From NCBI GenBank assembly GCA_012184525.1, contig WOFQ01000013.1:682001-746000 (forward strand): a stretch of 64,000 nt of DNA, written 5' to 3'. The notes under the pieces are model-generated. The model was not told where the DNA came from. It made no database searches and worked only from the letters and a program-made list of their open reading frames with translations. Within the stretch, counting starts at the first letter, position 1, and each line of letters begins with the position of its first letter. Source of the DNA: Xenoacremonium recifei (Eukaryota; Ascomycota; Sordariomycetes; Hypocreales; Nectriaceae). This document shows, in pieces, positions 35,716-47,727 of this stretch. Position numbers and translations under genes: made by a program.

Positions 35716-37434
35716 TCAGATAGCTTCCCTTAGTTGGCTTTTGCTACCTCGCAAATGAAGTCTGAGTTTCCGGCGTGTGATGAGCGTAGGACATATGGCG
35801 ATGCGACTGGAGACCATGTCAACATCGTCACCTATCTCAACTGTCAGGTCGGACCGTTTTGCCCTAGTTTTGGGCATCTCATTCTTCTCCACTACTTCGA
35901 GAAGTTCCCCGAGCAACTTGTTGAGGTCCTCTTTGGTGCCCCAAGCTTTAGGTTCGAGCACCCCGCAGAAGAGCACGGGTGACTCTGAAGAATATCGACA
36001 ACCGAGGAAGATAAGGGCTGGTTGATCAAAGTCCTGACCGATTTTGAGGATAGCACCCGATGCTTGTCCCTTTTCTCCGTGCAGGGTGACAAGACTGCGT
36101 CTAATGTCGAAGCAGTACTCAGGATACGATACCGTGTCCTGCAGCCACTTGCGGTCTGTGTCCGAATTAAGCTTGAAACGTGGCCATCGAGTCCCGGTGG
36201 CACCAGTGTTGGAACCGGTATCAATACTGTTGAAAACCAACAGGAACTTGTACTCCTTGACAGTGCGTCGAGACGGTTTCTGGCGGCGCCAAACATCGTG
36301 CTTCCGCTTCCTCAGTAGACGGCCTCGGTTGGCCCTCACCAGTAGAGGCATAGTCTGCGGCTCCCATGTCATCGGAACGAACAGTGGACACGGCGGAAAG
36401 CGTTTCCTCTGTACTACTCCGTAATCATGGGATGAAATATCGTCTCCGATGAGGTCACCCTGGATCGGAATGCAGGCAAAGTTCTTTGCGTAATCATCGC
36501 CGTCCGTAACGTTGAGAACTGCGAGATAATATGATCCAGTATAAAGGATAGGTAGTTTGATAGAAAGCCCAGCGTTCGTTATGCTGAAGGTCCTAGAGTC
36601 CGGGGGAGGAGGCGTGAATGAAGCCCCGCCAGAGAACTGAAACACGTCTGGTGATGGAGCAAGCATACTGACCCAACTATTGGGGACCGAATCCATCCAA
36701 ACCCAGTAGAAAATACTGTGGTCGTTTGTAACTTTGATGATCTCCTCTTGCAGACGAACGAATGCTTTGGAGCCCTCGCCGTAAAGCAGCGGCATATTGA
36801 TGTCGAAAAGGCCGAGCATGCAGTATGCCATATCCTCAACTCTGGTCGTCTGTCTCCTTGACAACCAAGACATTTTTCTGGCCACACAGGCGTCTTCGAT
36901 GTCCAATATGCCCATGAAATAGAATTTGTCGATTGAAGTAGCCTCCGATATCTCATCAACCAGTTTCCAACTGTGCCCGATCTGAGACCAGTCCCGAGCA
37001 TAAAAGATGAGCCTTTCCGGAGCCAGCAGCTCTTGCAGAGTCCAACCTCTGGTAAACCATTTACTCTTGATGAATGCCTCCGTGGAATCTTCAGTCGTTG
37101 AGCAGGATTCAACATCAGATAGATACGCAAAACAGATGTTGGAATTGCGGTACCACCGAAACATGGAGTTTATTGCCTCGCTAAGCTCCGCAGAGCTAGT
37201 TTTGTCAATACAGTTGGTATCGACCCAAAGATAGCCCATGTGATGCTCGACTGCGAGATCACAGGCTCCTTTAATCTTAGAGAAGCCCTTCTTTTGGGTT
37301 GCGAGTTCAGGATTTTGCCAATCCTGAAATGTGACCTCCTCATCTTCCCACGTATGAGATAAGATGGCGTACCGCGGCAACTGAGAGTCGTAGAACTCTT
37401 CGAGAAGTAGCGTGCTGGTATTGATCAGCCTCAT
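35716..37434 (-). CDS. HET-domain protein (heterokaryon incompatibility family)
   Basis: A single exon of 572 aa from MRLINTSTLLLEEF. An upstream in-frame ATG at 37503 would add 23 residues, but HET proteins typically begin MRL(I/L)NT. The HET core is clear: YAILSHTWEDEEVTFQD, KIKGACDLAVEHHMGYLWVD followed by TNCIDKTSSAELSEAINSMF, WFTRGWTLQELLAPERLIFY, and the distal RVEDMAYCMLGLFDINMPLLYGEG with FVRLQEEI. HET proteins trigger cell death when incompatible fungal individuals fuse, often with an NLR or other partner. No partner gene and no ankyrin, WD or NACHT repeats are adjacent. The C-terminal 300 residues are unassigned. Confidence 0.92.
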   Translation of the reverse strand: MRLINTSTLLLEEFYDSQLPRYAILSHTWEDEEVTFQDWQNPELATQKKGFSKIKGACDLAVEHHMGYLWVDTNCIDKTSSAELSEAINSMFRWYRNSNICFAYLSDVESCSTTEDSTEAFIKSKWFTRGWTLQELLAPERLIFYARDWSQIGHSWKLVDEISEATSIDKFYFMGILDIEDACVARKMSWLSRRQTTRVEDMAYCMLGLFDINMPLLYGEGSKAFVRLQEEIIKVTNDHSIFYWVWMDSVPNSWVSMLAPSPDVFQFSGGASFTPPPPDSRTFSITNAGLSIKLPILYTGSYYLAVLNVTDGDDYAKNFACIPIQGDLIGDDISSHDYGVVQRKRFPPCPLFVPMTWEPQTMPLLVRANRGRLLRKRKHDVWRRQKPSRRTVKEYKFLLVFNSIDTGSNTGATGTRWPRFKLNSDTDRKWLQDTVSYPEYCFDIRRSLVTLHGEKGQASGAILKIGQDFDQPALIFLGCRYSSESPVLFCGVLEPKAWGTKEDLNKLLGELLEVVEKNEMPKTRAKRSDLTVEIGDDVDMVSSRIAICPTLITRRKLRLHLRGSKSQLREAI

Positions 37435-38395
37435 GGCGATTTCCGCTACTAGGATACTCGAAAGCACGGAGATGAGTTCACGAAAAGAAGGCGGAGAGTA
37501 CAATCATCTCGCCACGCGCCGTGTTGAAGAGGAGAAGCCCCAGCCAACAGGAAACACGGCCCAATCAGTTCTTGCGGCTAGATATGTGGCAATACTGGGG
37601 CCGAAAACGGGTTAGATCCCGGTCTCCGTGGCACAGCCCAGCTGAACCCATCCGATATGACTGAAGTGGGAAAGCACATTATGACACTCAAATCAAATAA
37701 CTTTGCTTGCATAAGCTACGGTCACCGAGGCTGCTTTGCAGTTGAATTGCGCGGGCTTTGTCCACAACTTTGGACCTCCAAAATCCCTAGATAGCGCTTG
37801 TAAGTAATTATATGAATGATTCAAACCGAGATGGGAGTTTGGTTGAGTAAGCGATTGTACAACTGGAGGCTCCATAGAGCTGACCCCCTTCGAATCAATA
37901 TATGGGTTTCTTTTATGGTGGCTGAGACATATTTTTACAACAACCGACAGCTTCGGAGGTGCTCCAAGGGAAAGGACACACGAGTGGCTGGAGGATCGGC
38001 TGTACAGGTACAGCATAAATTGACAAGACGTGTAGCTACCCGCGATGGAGGCTCTTTCCAGGTTCAATTTTCGAGCCTCGTATAAGTTGTGACTCGCTTG
38101 TTCTTGAAATATGTCTCGGATGCTCCCGTACGAATCATTGCTCACTCGGAGCATGCAGGAGAAGGAAACGGGACCAATATGCATCGGGATGCTGTATCGT
38201 GGCTTCAATGGAGCGGTGTGGTCAACATTCGATTTGATTTCGATCTCGACATGCTTTTCATCTGGATTATCGTGCCAAGAGAATACTCAAATATAAAAGA
38301 CCCGCCTGTTCCATCGTAAAGTTGATATCAAGAAACCACTCGCATCAACATACTCAACTCGAAGATTCACCCAAGAAACAAAAGCGCAGATCAAC
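37435..38395. other. Divergent intergenic region, HET and small secreted protein genes
   Basis: About 960 bases. A minus-strand frame of 171 codons exists (37693-38208), but its composition is not protein-like. A TATA box for the secreted protein gene lies at 38292. Confidence 0.45.
38292..38299 (+). promoter_or_regulatory. TATA box of the small secreted protein gene
   Basis: TATAAAAG, 97-104 bases before the ATG at 38396, in an A-rich leader. Confidence 0.55.
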
Positions 38396-38850
38396 ATGCG
38401 TACCCTCAGTGTTGCGACTGCTCTCTTTGCGGCGTGTACCGCTGCTCACAACGCTGCTTATAACTGGGAGATCACGTTCTATGAGAACAAGAACTGTGAT
38501 AAAAAGTGGGATGTGACGGAATACGTAAGAAGTCCTGTAACTTCTACCTTAAAACTATCGCTAACCTTGTCCAGTATGTCTACAGTGGGCAGAGCCACTA
38601 CAATAACCCCTCCTGCATCCAGATTGGGGATGAACCGCCAGAGAATGTCTACTGCGAATACTATACTCATGGCGGCAAACATGGACCCTTCAAATGTAAG
38701 GGGTACGGCTTCAATCTTGCTGGCTCCTACTACATCTCCCAGGGAGACTTCATTCTCAACAAAGGCACTCAGTCTTGCTACAGTGGAGTCACCAATGGCA
38801 ACAAGCATGGCTGCCAGAACGTGGAGGTCGGGGCTTTCACTCCCAAATGA
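38396..38850 (+). CDS. Small secreted cysteine-containing protein (134 aa)
   Basis: Exons 38396-38524 and 38575-38850 join to 134 aa across a 50-nt intron (GTAAGA...CCAG, with branch site GCTAAC). The N terminus is a signal peptide (MRTLSVATALFAACTAA). The mature part of about 117 residues has six cysteines (in NKNCDKK, NPSCIQI, NVYCEYY, FKCKGY, QSCYSG and HGCQN), enough for three disulfides, and is rich in Tyr, Gly and Asn. Size, secretion signal and Cys content fit effector-like or antimicrobial-like small secreted proteins, but I recognise no named family and propose no function. Confidence 0.75.
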
Positions 38851-39210
38851 CATGCTCAAGGCTTCATGTCAGCGCCTGCAAGATTTTACAAATCGTCCAG
38901 TAGAGACCGCCTCTGACGAGACAACCCGGGGCCAGAACATATAGATGAGAGGGCTGAGATGATAGAGCTAGCAAGAGACTTTTTGCCAGTTGTTACTGAA
39001 TACTTTACCTATTCACGTGAAATCTTTCCGATCAATGTTGCCTAGATATGCTACCAGTAAAAATTGATCAATCTCACAATGCTTCAACATTTTCTGAAAA
39101 GTGGGCGCATTAGATGATACTTCAGAACTCAGGACATCTTAGAACCGCACGTTCCTCCAGGCCTTAAATATCGTGCATCTAGCTCTAGTCCAATTTTCAG
39201 GTGTCCAAAA
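38851..39210. other. Convergent 3' intergenic region
   Basis: Nothing gene-like is seen between the two stop codons. Confidence 0.4.
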
Positions 39211-41115
39211 TTAAAAGACCCAAGTAATAGCGTCCTTGACCTTGGCTTGCCACGATTTGGGCTCCTCCTTCTCCTCATCGATGGTGTGCACGTCTGTTTC
39301 CAAGTCCATTTCCTCCAGCTTCACAATCTTGGTCTTCTTGATCACCTTCCACACGACGTACATAAGGAGCATGACCGGTAGCTCAATGTAGAAGCTCACA
39401 AAGCTCACGCCGTCAAATTTAGGACTGAAGCAACTCCAACCTTGGACCAACACAATCACGATGTTGAGGATAACGCAGAGCCACGGGCCAACGGGATAAG
39501 TCCAGTTGCGGAAAGGCAGAAGATGTGTTTTGCCTTGTGCAGAAAGGGCGGATCGGAACCGAATCGAGGTGATACCGATGGAGATCCAGCTGAGCTGGTT
39601 CGACACTCCGACGATGCTAGATCTTGTCAGCTTGTTATGCTTTATACTCGCCAGGAAACTCACTTTTGCAGCCAGGTCCATAGTTGACCCGCACCAATGA
39701 AACTGGAACCAAAGCAGAGACCAGAGACAAAACCTGTCGCGAGAACTGCTACCCAGGGAACGCTGTTCCTATTCAACTTGCCAAATACACGAGGGGCGTG
39801 ACCCTCCATCGCAAGCGTGTACAAAAGTCTCACACCTGCAAAGAGGGCATGATTGCCCGCAGAAAGTACGCTGGTCAAGATAACCGCATTGATCACGCTT
39901 CCTGCTGCGTGTGCTCCTGTCATCTCAAAGACGATTGTGAAGGGAGATGTTCGAGTTTCCTTGGAATCAAGATCAGGATACGTGTAGGGTACATTCAGAC
40001 CGATCAGAAGGATGGAGAGGATGCTGTAAGATGTTACTTTGTGGTTCTCAATCCCAATTGTTCTGACTTGTAACATACTAAAAGAGCAAGATCCGCCAGA
40101 AGACGTTCTTGACGACTCGGGGAAGGTTCTTGGTAGGATTCTTGGTCTCGCCAGCTGTGATAGCAATGCTTTCCGTTCCGCCATCTTCTGGAGTCAATAA
40201 AACGAGACGATGAACAGTATCACAGCTGCAACTTACAAGCAAAAGAAGCTGTCACGAAAACCGACGCAAATCCACCAATGCCGCCCACGAAAGGTGCATC
40301 GGGCAAATGCCAATATTTCCCTCCAATGTAGGTACCAGTTGAGTTCCCACCGCAGTTAACAACGATGCCCATAATGATGAAGACCTGATCAAACGTCAGC
40401 TGGCGATATCTCCCAAGGGCAGAGTGCAAACCTACAACAATGGTGATGACTTTTAGAAGACTCAGCCAATACTCCAGCTGTCAAGGATGTAAGCGAAACT
40501 CTTCTCTCCCACTCCACCTCTCGTAACTCACTTCACCATATGCCCTGACTGTAGCAATGTTGACAGCGATCAAGACAACCCAGAAGATAAGACTCAACGC
40601 CCACCCTGGGAAATTGTCTGTCCAATATTCTAGTACAAGTTGTAGTGCAACTAAGTCCGATGCCGTTGAGACAGCATCATTGAACCAGTAATTCCAAGTC
40701 AACGCAAAACCAAACGCGTCATCCACGAATCGCCTACCGACAACCTCATCAACAACCCATTTCCGTGATTCATATTGAAAAGAGAAACCTACCCGGCAAA
40801 CGTGCAGAAACTCCCGGCCACGGGGATGAACGCGGCCATCTCTCCCAAACTCAACATCGTCACGAACACGATACCTCCTACGATCGCATACGCAATCAAG
40901 ATCGACGCTGGGCCTCCCGTGGCTAGAGACTTTCCAGTACCCAAAAACAGGCCCGTGCCGATGGTCCCCCCGATGGCAATCATCTGAACTTGGCGAGCAG
41001 AAAGCGCACGCTTCAGTCGGTCGGACTGGACAGGGTGAGGGCTGCCTCCTTCGAGGCCGCCATCGACGTCATCGTAGGGCGGCTTCGAGGTTTCTTGCTC
41101 CAGCGTATAAGCCAT
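39211..41115 (-). CDS. Amino-acid permease (yeast AAT family), 7 exons
   Basis: Exons (minus) 40793-41115, 40532-40733, 40436-40477, 40237-40384, 40079-40184, 39664-40023 and 39211-39616 join to 528 aa. The family signature is at the start of TM1: LSARQVQMIAIGGTIGTGLF. About 12 membrane helices follow, with ESIAITAGETKNPTKNLPRV and SAGNHALFAGVRLLYTLA typical of Gap1/Dip5/Can1-type plasma-membrane amino-acid/H+ symporters. Substrate specificity cannot be read from the sequence. One exon is only 42 nt, and the fifth exon uses an AAG acceptor (a CAG three bases earlier would create a stop). The N-terminal tail (residues 1-40) is acidic and cytosolic. Confidence 0.92.
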
Positions 41116-41932
41116 GATGTCGGATTGGGGCCCTATTCGTTGCTGGTGCAGGGACTTTTAGATGGTGTATTAGCTGCGGATAGATGACGGCGAAAGCAGC
41201 TCTGCCATGCAACGCCCATCTCGCAGCCAGACGGTGCAAAAGAGAAGACTGTGCTTGGTAAGTCAAATATCCAAAAATGTCTTAGAAATGTATTCAAAGA
41301 GGTCAATCCTCTTCTTTTGAGAGTACGTAAATTCTCGTGGCGAGTAAGTGAGACCACGCACGAGACCGATTGCGTGCTCAGTGCAAAATCCACCACCAAC
41401 CCACTGAAGGGCCAGGATCCCACTGAATCGCGCAAAGTAGCACGATGGAGGGCGCCCAGCAACGTTACGGGGGTCGGTTATTTCGGCCGCTAGAATTAAC
41501 GTGGAAGGTGTTTGAAGATTCCCGTCGTGGGGAGTGGGCGGACCAGGCGCAAGAGGGCAGGGATGGACAGGCGGGCTCGAGCTCTGATCCAGGTGCTGTT
41601 CACGGCGATGCCGCAGCTAATCTTGAGAAAGGCTGATCAGAGTTGCAATGGGAGGATGGTGCAAGACCAAGAGCATGGGTTCAGTAGTGTCCCGAAGAGG
41701 GAGGTCGTTCAGCCGTTGATGTCGTGCGAACGGGAATAAGTTTGCAATGAAGCCATGCAAATAGAGTTCTGACGCAGCAAAGGTTGCATTAGCAAATACT
41801 TTCCGAGGACTACGCGTCAAGTCTTTAGGTTAAGTATTTGTACTCGGAAACAAATATGTACTATATAATAGAGGTTCTGGACAGTGAAGAATGATACCTA
41901 GGGAGTTATTATTAACACCGTCAACGCACTTC
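41116..41932. other. Permease promoter region
   Basis: About 800 bases between the multicopper oxidase stop and the permease start, with no supportable gene. Confidence 0.4.
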
Positions 41933-43837
41933 CTAGATATAGTCGAGGTAGTACTCGGGGATCTTTGGCCACTTGTCTATCCCATCCTGTATCACCATCA
42001 TCATCCCGCCCACCAAGTGGTTGTTGATATGACAGTGCAGCAACCAAGCCCCCGGGTTCGTCACGTGGTACCGTACCGCAAACCAGCTGACCTCTGTAAT
42101 GGCGGGGAGCGATGCAAACGCGTCCCTGCGAGGCGGGTTGACGAGATTGAACTGGTCTGGGATATCCTTCATTGCGTCCTCAACGCTGTCCCACTTCCAG
42201 GGCCCGTTGCCAGAGCCGATTCCGTACATCTTGACGCCGTGCTTGTGGATGGGATGAGGGGGGAGGGGAAACTCGGATGCGAAGAAGACCAAGTCAATCC
42301 ATTCACCATACTTGGTTGTGATAGTGACGTTGTTCTCCACATTGGCATCGGGGTGGAACAGGATTGGCGTGGTCATGTCGATGTCCATGGGCATGAGTCG
42401 CGAAGTGTTCAGAGCCCATAGGTATGATGCCCCGTCAACCTTCATGTCGAGTTTGTAGAGGGCATCAGCAGTCTTAGCAGGGGCATCGGGAGGGTACGGG
42501 TGTGCCTTGGCCTGATCAAAGAGCACGACGTCCTTGCTAAGGGGATCTCCAATAAGACTGATGTAAGGCTTCGACTCAGCTCCGCTACTGCCATCTCCCA
42601 CCCTAAGGATGGCATGGCCTGTAATGAGTTGAGGTGCGCTGTTGGCATTGAAGCGCATCTTGAAGTCTCCCGCCTTATGAGTCTTGACGAAAACGCTGTA
42701 TCGATCACCGTTGGTCACTTGGATGGCTTGGACCTTTTGCGGCTCGATGTAGGCTCCGTCCATGGCGTACACCCACATGTCATGGTCGTCTATAGAGAAG
42801 ACACCAGTGATGTAGTTGATGGCGCCGACGATGTCAAGAGCAATCCAGGTATTAGGAGAGCACGCGCCATTGTGCCCTGTGACGACTTCAATTGGGCCGT
42901 CGGTCTCTTTGCAGCCTGAGAAGACGCCTGGGAGCAGAGCATTTTGGTCGCCCTGTCCGCCACCGAATGCAATGATCACGGATGCGGGAAGACATCTATC
43001 ATCAGTTAGCATCATGCAGTATCACACCAGTATGATGACTTACCCCTTGTCAGTCACCTTGGATCCCTTCACAAGTGACAAATACTGCTTCTGTACTGCG
43101 CTGAGGTTTTCCTCAAGTTCCTTCTCTGGAAGACAGTACACGCGACCCTTTCCATTGAAGAGGATTGAATCGTAGCAGGAATCCTCAAAGCCGGCAGCAG
43201 TTGTCATACTCCACTTCTCTTCCGATGTAAGATGGGTAAAGTCGGAGATGACGAACGGTATAACGTTTTTCTCAGCCTCCTCCATTGCATGCAGATCCGC
43301 ACCATTGATGGAGATGCTCTGGAAGGGCTTCGGGTCGTCGGCTCGGGGATGGATAACAATTGGCCCGTAGAGCCCGTCTTCAATTTGGCCCAGAAAGTGG
43401 GAGTGGTACCAGTAACTGCCGTACTGTGTAGCTGCGAACTCATGCTGAAAGCTGTTTCCGGGGAGAATGGGTTGCTGCGTCACGCCAGGGACTCCGTCGG
43501 ACCAAGGGGTGTCCTTCATCTCGACACCTATGGTGAGAAGTCAGAGCCATAAACAATGCGGTATGGGAGAGAAATACTCACCGTGAAAATGAACAGTGGC
43601 GTTGAAAGGCGACTGGTTATGGATGCGCACAATGACCCAGTCATCTTGGTCAATGTCAAGCACGGGTCCTGGCGTTAGTCCGTTGACCAACATCATCTGC
43701 CTTGAGAAACCATCGGGAGCATGCTCCTCCCATGTCACAGTCAGATCATACTCTTTTGTCCGTAAATGCTGATGAGCATCAACGGCCAGAGCCTGAAAGA
43801 AGACGCCCGCAGCGATCAAGTATTTTGTAAAGCCCAT
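41933..43837 (-). CDS. Secreted multicopper oxidase (laccase-like), 3 exons
   Basis: Exons (minus) 43582-43837, 43044-43527 and 41933-42995 join to 600 aa. A signal peptide (MGFTKYLIAAGVFFQALAVD) is followed by three cupredoxin domains. All four copper-ligand motifs are present: HFHG near residue 83, HSH in SYWYHSHF at 127-129, HPIHKHG near 494 and HCHINNH near 567, which includes the type-1 Cys. It should oxidise phenols or metals using O2. The overall type fits ascomycete laccase/pigment MCOs rather than yeast Fet3, since no C-terminal membrane anchor is present. Substrate assignment is not possible. No polyketide synthase or other pigment gene is adjacent. Confidence 0.92.
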
Positions 43838-46276
43838 GGTGAGGGAAGGCGAAGCCCGTGAAGTCTGAACAGTGAGATCTCGTCACAGGCAAAACTCAGA
43901 TACAGGCCAGTCCCTGGACTTTATGTCTCTGGAACTGTCAAAGCGGCATTCGGCCGAACCACAATAGCTTCGACAATTACCCGCCAGTATCGGACGAGCC
44001 ATCTTTCCGAGGCTTGCTGTTGGTCGTTCTCGTTCGCTTTGCTGATGACCTCAGGTTAGCCAGCTGGCTTGGGTTCCTTGGCAATGCCCCCTAAACTAGG
44101 AGGCAGCGCAGGTGAGACTTTGCCGCAGATCCGCATCTCCTGTCTGACCGCAGCGCATAACATTCGACCAGCAATAGCCTCGTTCATTAGCCAACAAAAA
44201 GTGACGATGATCCCCAGGGCCAGAGGACGTCGAACTCAATTCGGCCTTAGCAGCGGCCGATGGGCATTGAAGTAAGTCAGTAGTGTCAGCGCTAAGGTTG
44301 TCAGCTCTGATGGTACTGGTGATCAGAGCTTTCATAGGGCTGACCGCGTCCACGCAGCCGCCGACGATTGGACAGTGAAATAAGCGAAATGTCGGGGACA
44401 TTTGGGTCAGCTAAACGAGGGAACAGCAGCTTGGTTGTGCTAACCACTTGGTAAAGCCGGTGGATATATGTGATGCAGATCTTTTTACCGGAATTGGGGT
44501 GAAACAGCGAGGTCCGTGAGAAACAGCTGTCAACAACCCCAAGGCATTAATAAAGGCAGCTTCCTCAGAATAAAATTTCCGACGCTCAATTGCAACTTGG
44601 GCGCGACTTCGCCCTAAACTTGAGATCCCACGCGGCTTTTCACTCAATTTTGGCCCCCAATCAGCCTGTAGAGTCTGGCGGTCCAGCTGGCCATGGATTG
44701 AAGCTTGGCAGCGAAAGAGCTTCTGAAGGCACAATCGCCTCGACATAGCCGAGCATAAGAGAGAACCAGCCTCGCAGGATTGAGGTAGCGTTTCCATGAG
44801 ACATGGGTTTCAACTCTTTCAAATAGCCTTTTCGTCGGAAACTTGTCACTGTAGGATGTGATGATGAAGAGGACGCGGGGCTCAGCTCGTCTCCTACCAA
44901 CTAGACTGGCGGAGGGGATCAGTTGGCGAGATGAAGTGTCCAAGGAGAACTTGTCCCCGATCGCAGTCAGCTCAGCCTGCATTCTGGCGTCGTTCAGCCA
45001 TCTGTCAGCCGGAGAGCGGCGAGGTTTGCTCAATCCGGTACATTGCCCGGCATGCGACCCAACGGCCACCGTGAGCAAGTCCACGTGTCTAGCCCTCACT
45101 CTCCTGCGTCCTCGCTTGAGGCGCCGTAAGCAATGGTGTCGAGAATATTGGCTATTGCCTCGTAAAGATTACCTGCAGAAAAGATGACTGCATGCTTCGC
45201 TCGTAGACCCCGGGCAAGACAACTAACGAACAGGCTCTGAACTAGCTTGGAGTTGACGGGCTGGGAAAGGAAACATGAATCGGATCAGATACGAAACCAA
45301 GCTCATGAATCATCTCACTCGTAATTGGCTGGGGAGGTTTATGCTTAGAAGTCATGCTTAGCTAAAAGAGAAGCGAGCATCCTCTTGGCCTCTGTTGAGA
45401 CGTGCGCGCTGGGGCAATTGATCGAGCAGCTTTGCAACGGCTTGAGCATTATTCGCCACTAGGCAATCCTTGAGTTATTGAAATGCGGAGAAGCTCCCGT
45501 CTAGAGTCCGTATCGCACAAAAGAGGAAGTCAAGACTTCTCGAATGGCAAGGTTTCAGAAAAATGATGGTCTTTGCAAAGTACTCGTGAGGGGAATGACT
45601 TGTTGAAAAGGCTCCTCGGTAAGCATTCTTTCATCGTTGTTTGCGGTCGACGGGAAATGAACGCGGACTTGGTAATGCATGGACACGTACGCATGCTTGC
45701 TCCAGAGTCCTTAACTCACATAGATTCGAACAGCGGTCTGGCTGTGCCACGCTTCAAGCTCCATCGTGAATCTCCAGGCACAGATGGTGAAAGGAGGGGG
45801 AATTCTCGGACAAGCTGAAATGTCCGGCCAGGTAAAGCTCCGCGCCTGCTTACAGGCACCGCTCCAGCGGTTCTTAGCGAATGATCGGCGGCGGCCTAAT
45901 CGCTCCCGCGCCCGCTCCGGAAGCAACACTCACTCTCCCGTTAGCATAACGCCGCTGGACGGACAAACGCGTCCAAGTGACGGCCAAGTGACTCATACGG
46001 GCTGGAGGACGGACTCGGGACGATTGCTGATTCTCCGGACGGGAAGCGTGAGGGGAAACACACAGTGACGGGTCTGTGGCGGCGGGATGAGGATGGCATT
46101 GGTGATTGATGCCGCAAAGCGTGCGTGAGGTGTATTTAAAGAGCGAGTATGTCCTCGAAAGAGACGTGAAACTCAATTCGCAAACAACTCAGGTTACTCA
46201 ATTGCAAGCTCACTAGCAATTATCATCACTTCCATCTACAAAGACCCTCAGTCTACCCGCAAGACCAACCATCACC
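43838..46276. other. 2.4-kb intergenic region, no gene recognised
   Basis: The longest gene-free stretch of the window. Several frames of 80-150 codons occur on both strands but overlap each other and show no domain, splice structure or protein-like composition. The right edge holds the promoter of the VOC gene. Confidence 0.45.
46133..46140 (+). promoter_or_regulatory. TATA-like box of the VOC gene
   Basis: TATTTAAA about 140 bases upstream of ATG 46277, followed by a C/A-rich leader ending in CCATCACC before the ATG. Confidence 0.4.
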
Positions 46277-46740
46277 ATGCCCTTCTCTCACGTTGGAATC
46301 CCGGTCGGTGACCACTACACCCAGATGCGTGACTTCTACAAGGCCACCCTCGAGCCCCTCGGCTACACCCTCATCTTTGAGGGCAAGGCCAAGCAACCCT
46401 ACTGCGCCTTCGGCATCAAGGGCTCCAGCCCCGACTTCTGGCTCGGCGGTGGCTGTTCCGACGGGTTGCAAAAGTACGGCGGCGAATTGGAGAAGCGTGT
46501 TGCGCCAATTCACATTGCATTCGATGGCAAAGATCAGAGAGCTGTTGACGAGTGGTTCGAGAACGCCATGTTAGTAAAACCTGTAAAGAGTGAAGACGAA
46601 CGCTAATCGATGGCAGCCTGAATGGTGCGACGGATAATGGGAAGCCTGGCTACCGCAAGGAATACAAGAAGAACTATTACGCGGCGTTTGTCTTGGATCC
46701 CTTGGGTAACAACATCGAGATTGTATACTTGGATAACTAA
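46277..46740 (+). CDS. VOC superfamily protein (glyoxalase/dioxygenase-like)
   Basis: Exons 46277-46569 and 46617-46740 join to 138 aa, with a 47-nt intron (GTTAGT...GCAG, containing CGCTAATC). The N-terminal half begins FSHVGIPVGDHYTQMRDFY with the first metal-ligand His. The C-terminal half ends YYAAFVLDPLGNNIEIVYLD with the usual Glu ligand, the paired beta-alpha-beta-beta-beta pattern of glyoxalase/bleomycin-resistance proteins. FGIKGSSPDFWLGG and IHIAFDGKDQRAVDEWF fill the middle. It is probably a cytosolic metal-dependent lyase or isomerase of unknown substrate. The rich leader and TATA-like box suggest inducible, strong expression. Confidence 0.85.
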
Positions 46741-46863
46741 ACGAGAGGCATGACGACGTAGTCTGAGCAAACAGCGGGAGTATAAACAACAATCTTGATA
46801 GCCTAAAGCCATGTCTTCGATTGAACTGCGGTCAATCTACTAGATACTTCTTCCTTGCGCCGG

Positions 46864-47727
46864 CTACGTGGTAAAAGTCCTGACTTGTGTGCCTTCGTAA
46901 TCATTAGTATCATCAGGTCGTACCAACCACCACCCGCGAACCTCAAACTCGCCGGTCTCGAGCTCTTCGAAGGCAAGCTCCATGCTCTTCTTGACCTCCT
47001 TCCACGGGATCAGCATCGGTCTCATCCCCATCACCTCGTGCAGCAGTCCTCCCACAACATGCCCCGGCTGCTGTGCTTCGCCAACATTCCGCTCGTTCCC
47101 CCAGGGAATCATCGTCTCCTCGGGCAGCGGCACCAGCTCCGCTGCTAACTTCTGCACGCCGTGCGGCTCACGTCCATACGCCGGCCCGCCTTTATACCGC
47201 GTCTGCGGGAGAATGTAGTGCAGCGTCTTCAGAGCCGGCATCTCTAAATGTATCCCTTCTATGGCCACCCGCCAGGTCTCGGCGACGTCTTCCGGGTGCG
47301 GTGTGTCCAGAAAGAAGGCCCGCCACTCGAACCCGAAGTTGTGCATGCGGTTCCAACCCCCAAAACGGCCGTGCGGAAACTTGTTGATGGACGCGAGGGG
47401 CTTGCGCTGGTTGCGGTCACCGTAAAGAACATCGATCTTGGGGTTGAACCAAAAGCCTGGTTCGCGGCTGTTATTAGACAAGAAGAAGCCGTGGCGCAGG
47501 GCAACGGCTCGAGATTCCTGGCAGACGCTGGTAGCTACGGGTGGTGGGTGTTTGATGTGCCAGGTTATATCTGCATTACCGGTTGTGATATCTTGCATGG
47601 TCTTTATGTGGAAGAGACGACGATCTGGGAGGGTAAACTCCCAGATCAAGTCCCGGATCTCCTGTGGGAAGCCATCAAGGGGGAAGGCCGGGGTGGTGGT
47701 CGCATCGGAATTGGTAATAGTAGCCAT
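46864..47727 (-). CDS. 2EXR-domain protein
   Basis: A single exon of 287 aa. The fungal 2EXR domain is evident: FPLDGFPQEIRDLIWEFTLP, then PPPVATSVCQESRAVALRHG, then the usual FWFNPKIDVLYGD. This family is expanded in filamentous ascomycetes, resembles F-box proteins in its first helix, and has no defined biochemical role. The C-terminal part contains a WW-rich segment (VRGWWLVRP). The gene is tail-to-tail with the VOC gene and stands alone on its strand. Confidence 0.85.
   Translation of the reverse strand: MATITNSDATTTPAFPLDGFPQEIRDLIWEFTLPDRRLFHIKTMQDITTGNADITWHIKHPPPVATSVCQESRAVALRHGFFLSNNSREPGFWFNPKIDVLYGDRNQRKPLASINKFPHGRFGGWNRMHNFGFEWRAFFLDTPHPEDVAETWRVAIEGIHLEMPALKTLHYILPQTRYKGGPAYGREPHGVQKLAAELVPLPEETMIPWGNERNVGEAQQPGHVVGGLLHEVMGMRPMLIPWKEVKKSMELAFEELETGEFEVRGWWLVRPDDTNDYEGTQVRTFTT

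Noticed and set aside
37693..38208. 171-codon minus-strand frame between the HET and small secreted protein genes
   Set aside because: Unstructured composition and no family; it overlaps the promoter and TATA box of the secreted-protein gene.
44644..45187. Overlapping frames on both strands in the 2.4-kb gap
   Set aside because: Mutually overlapping, no motifs and no splice structure.
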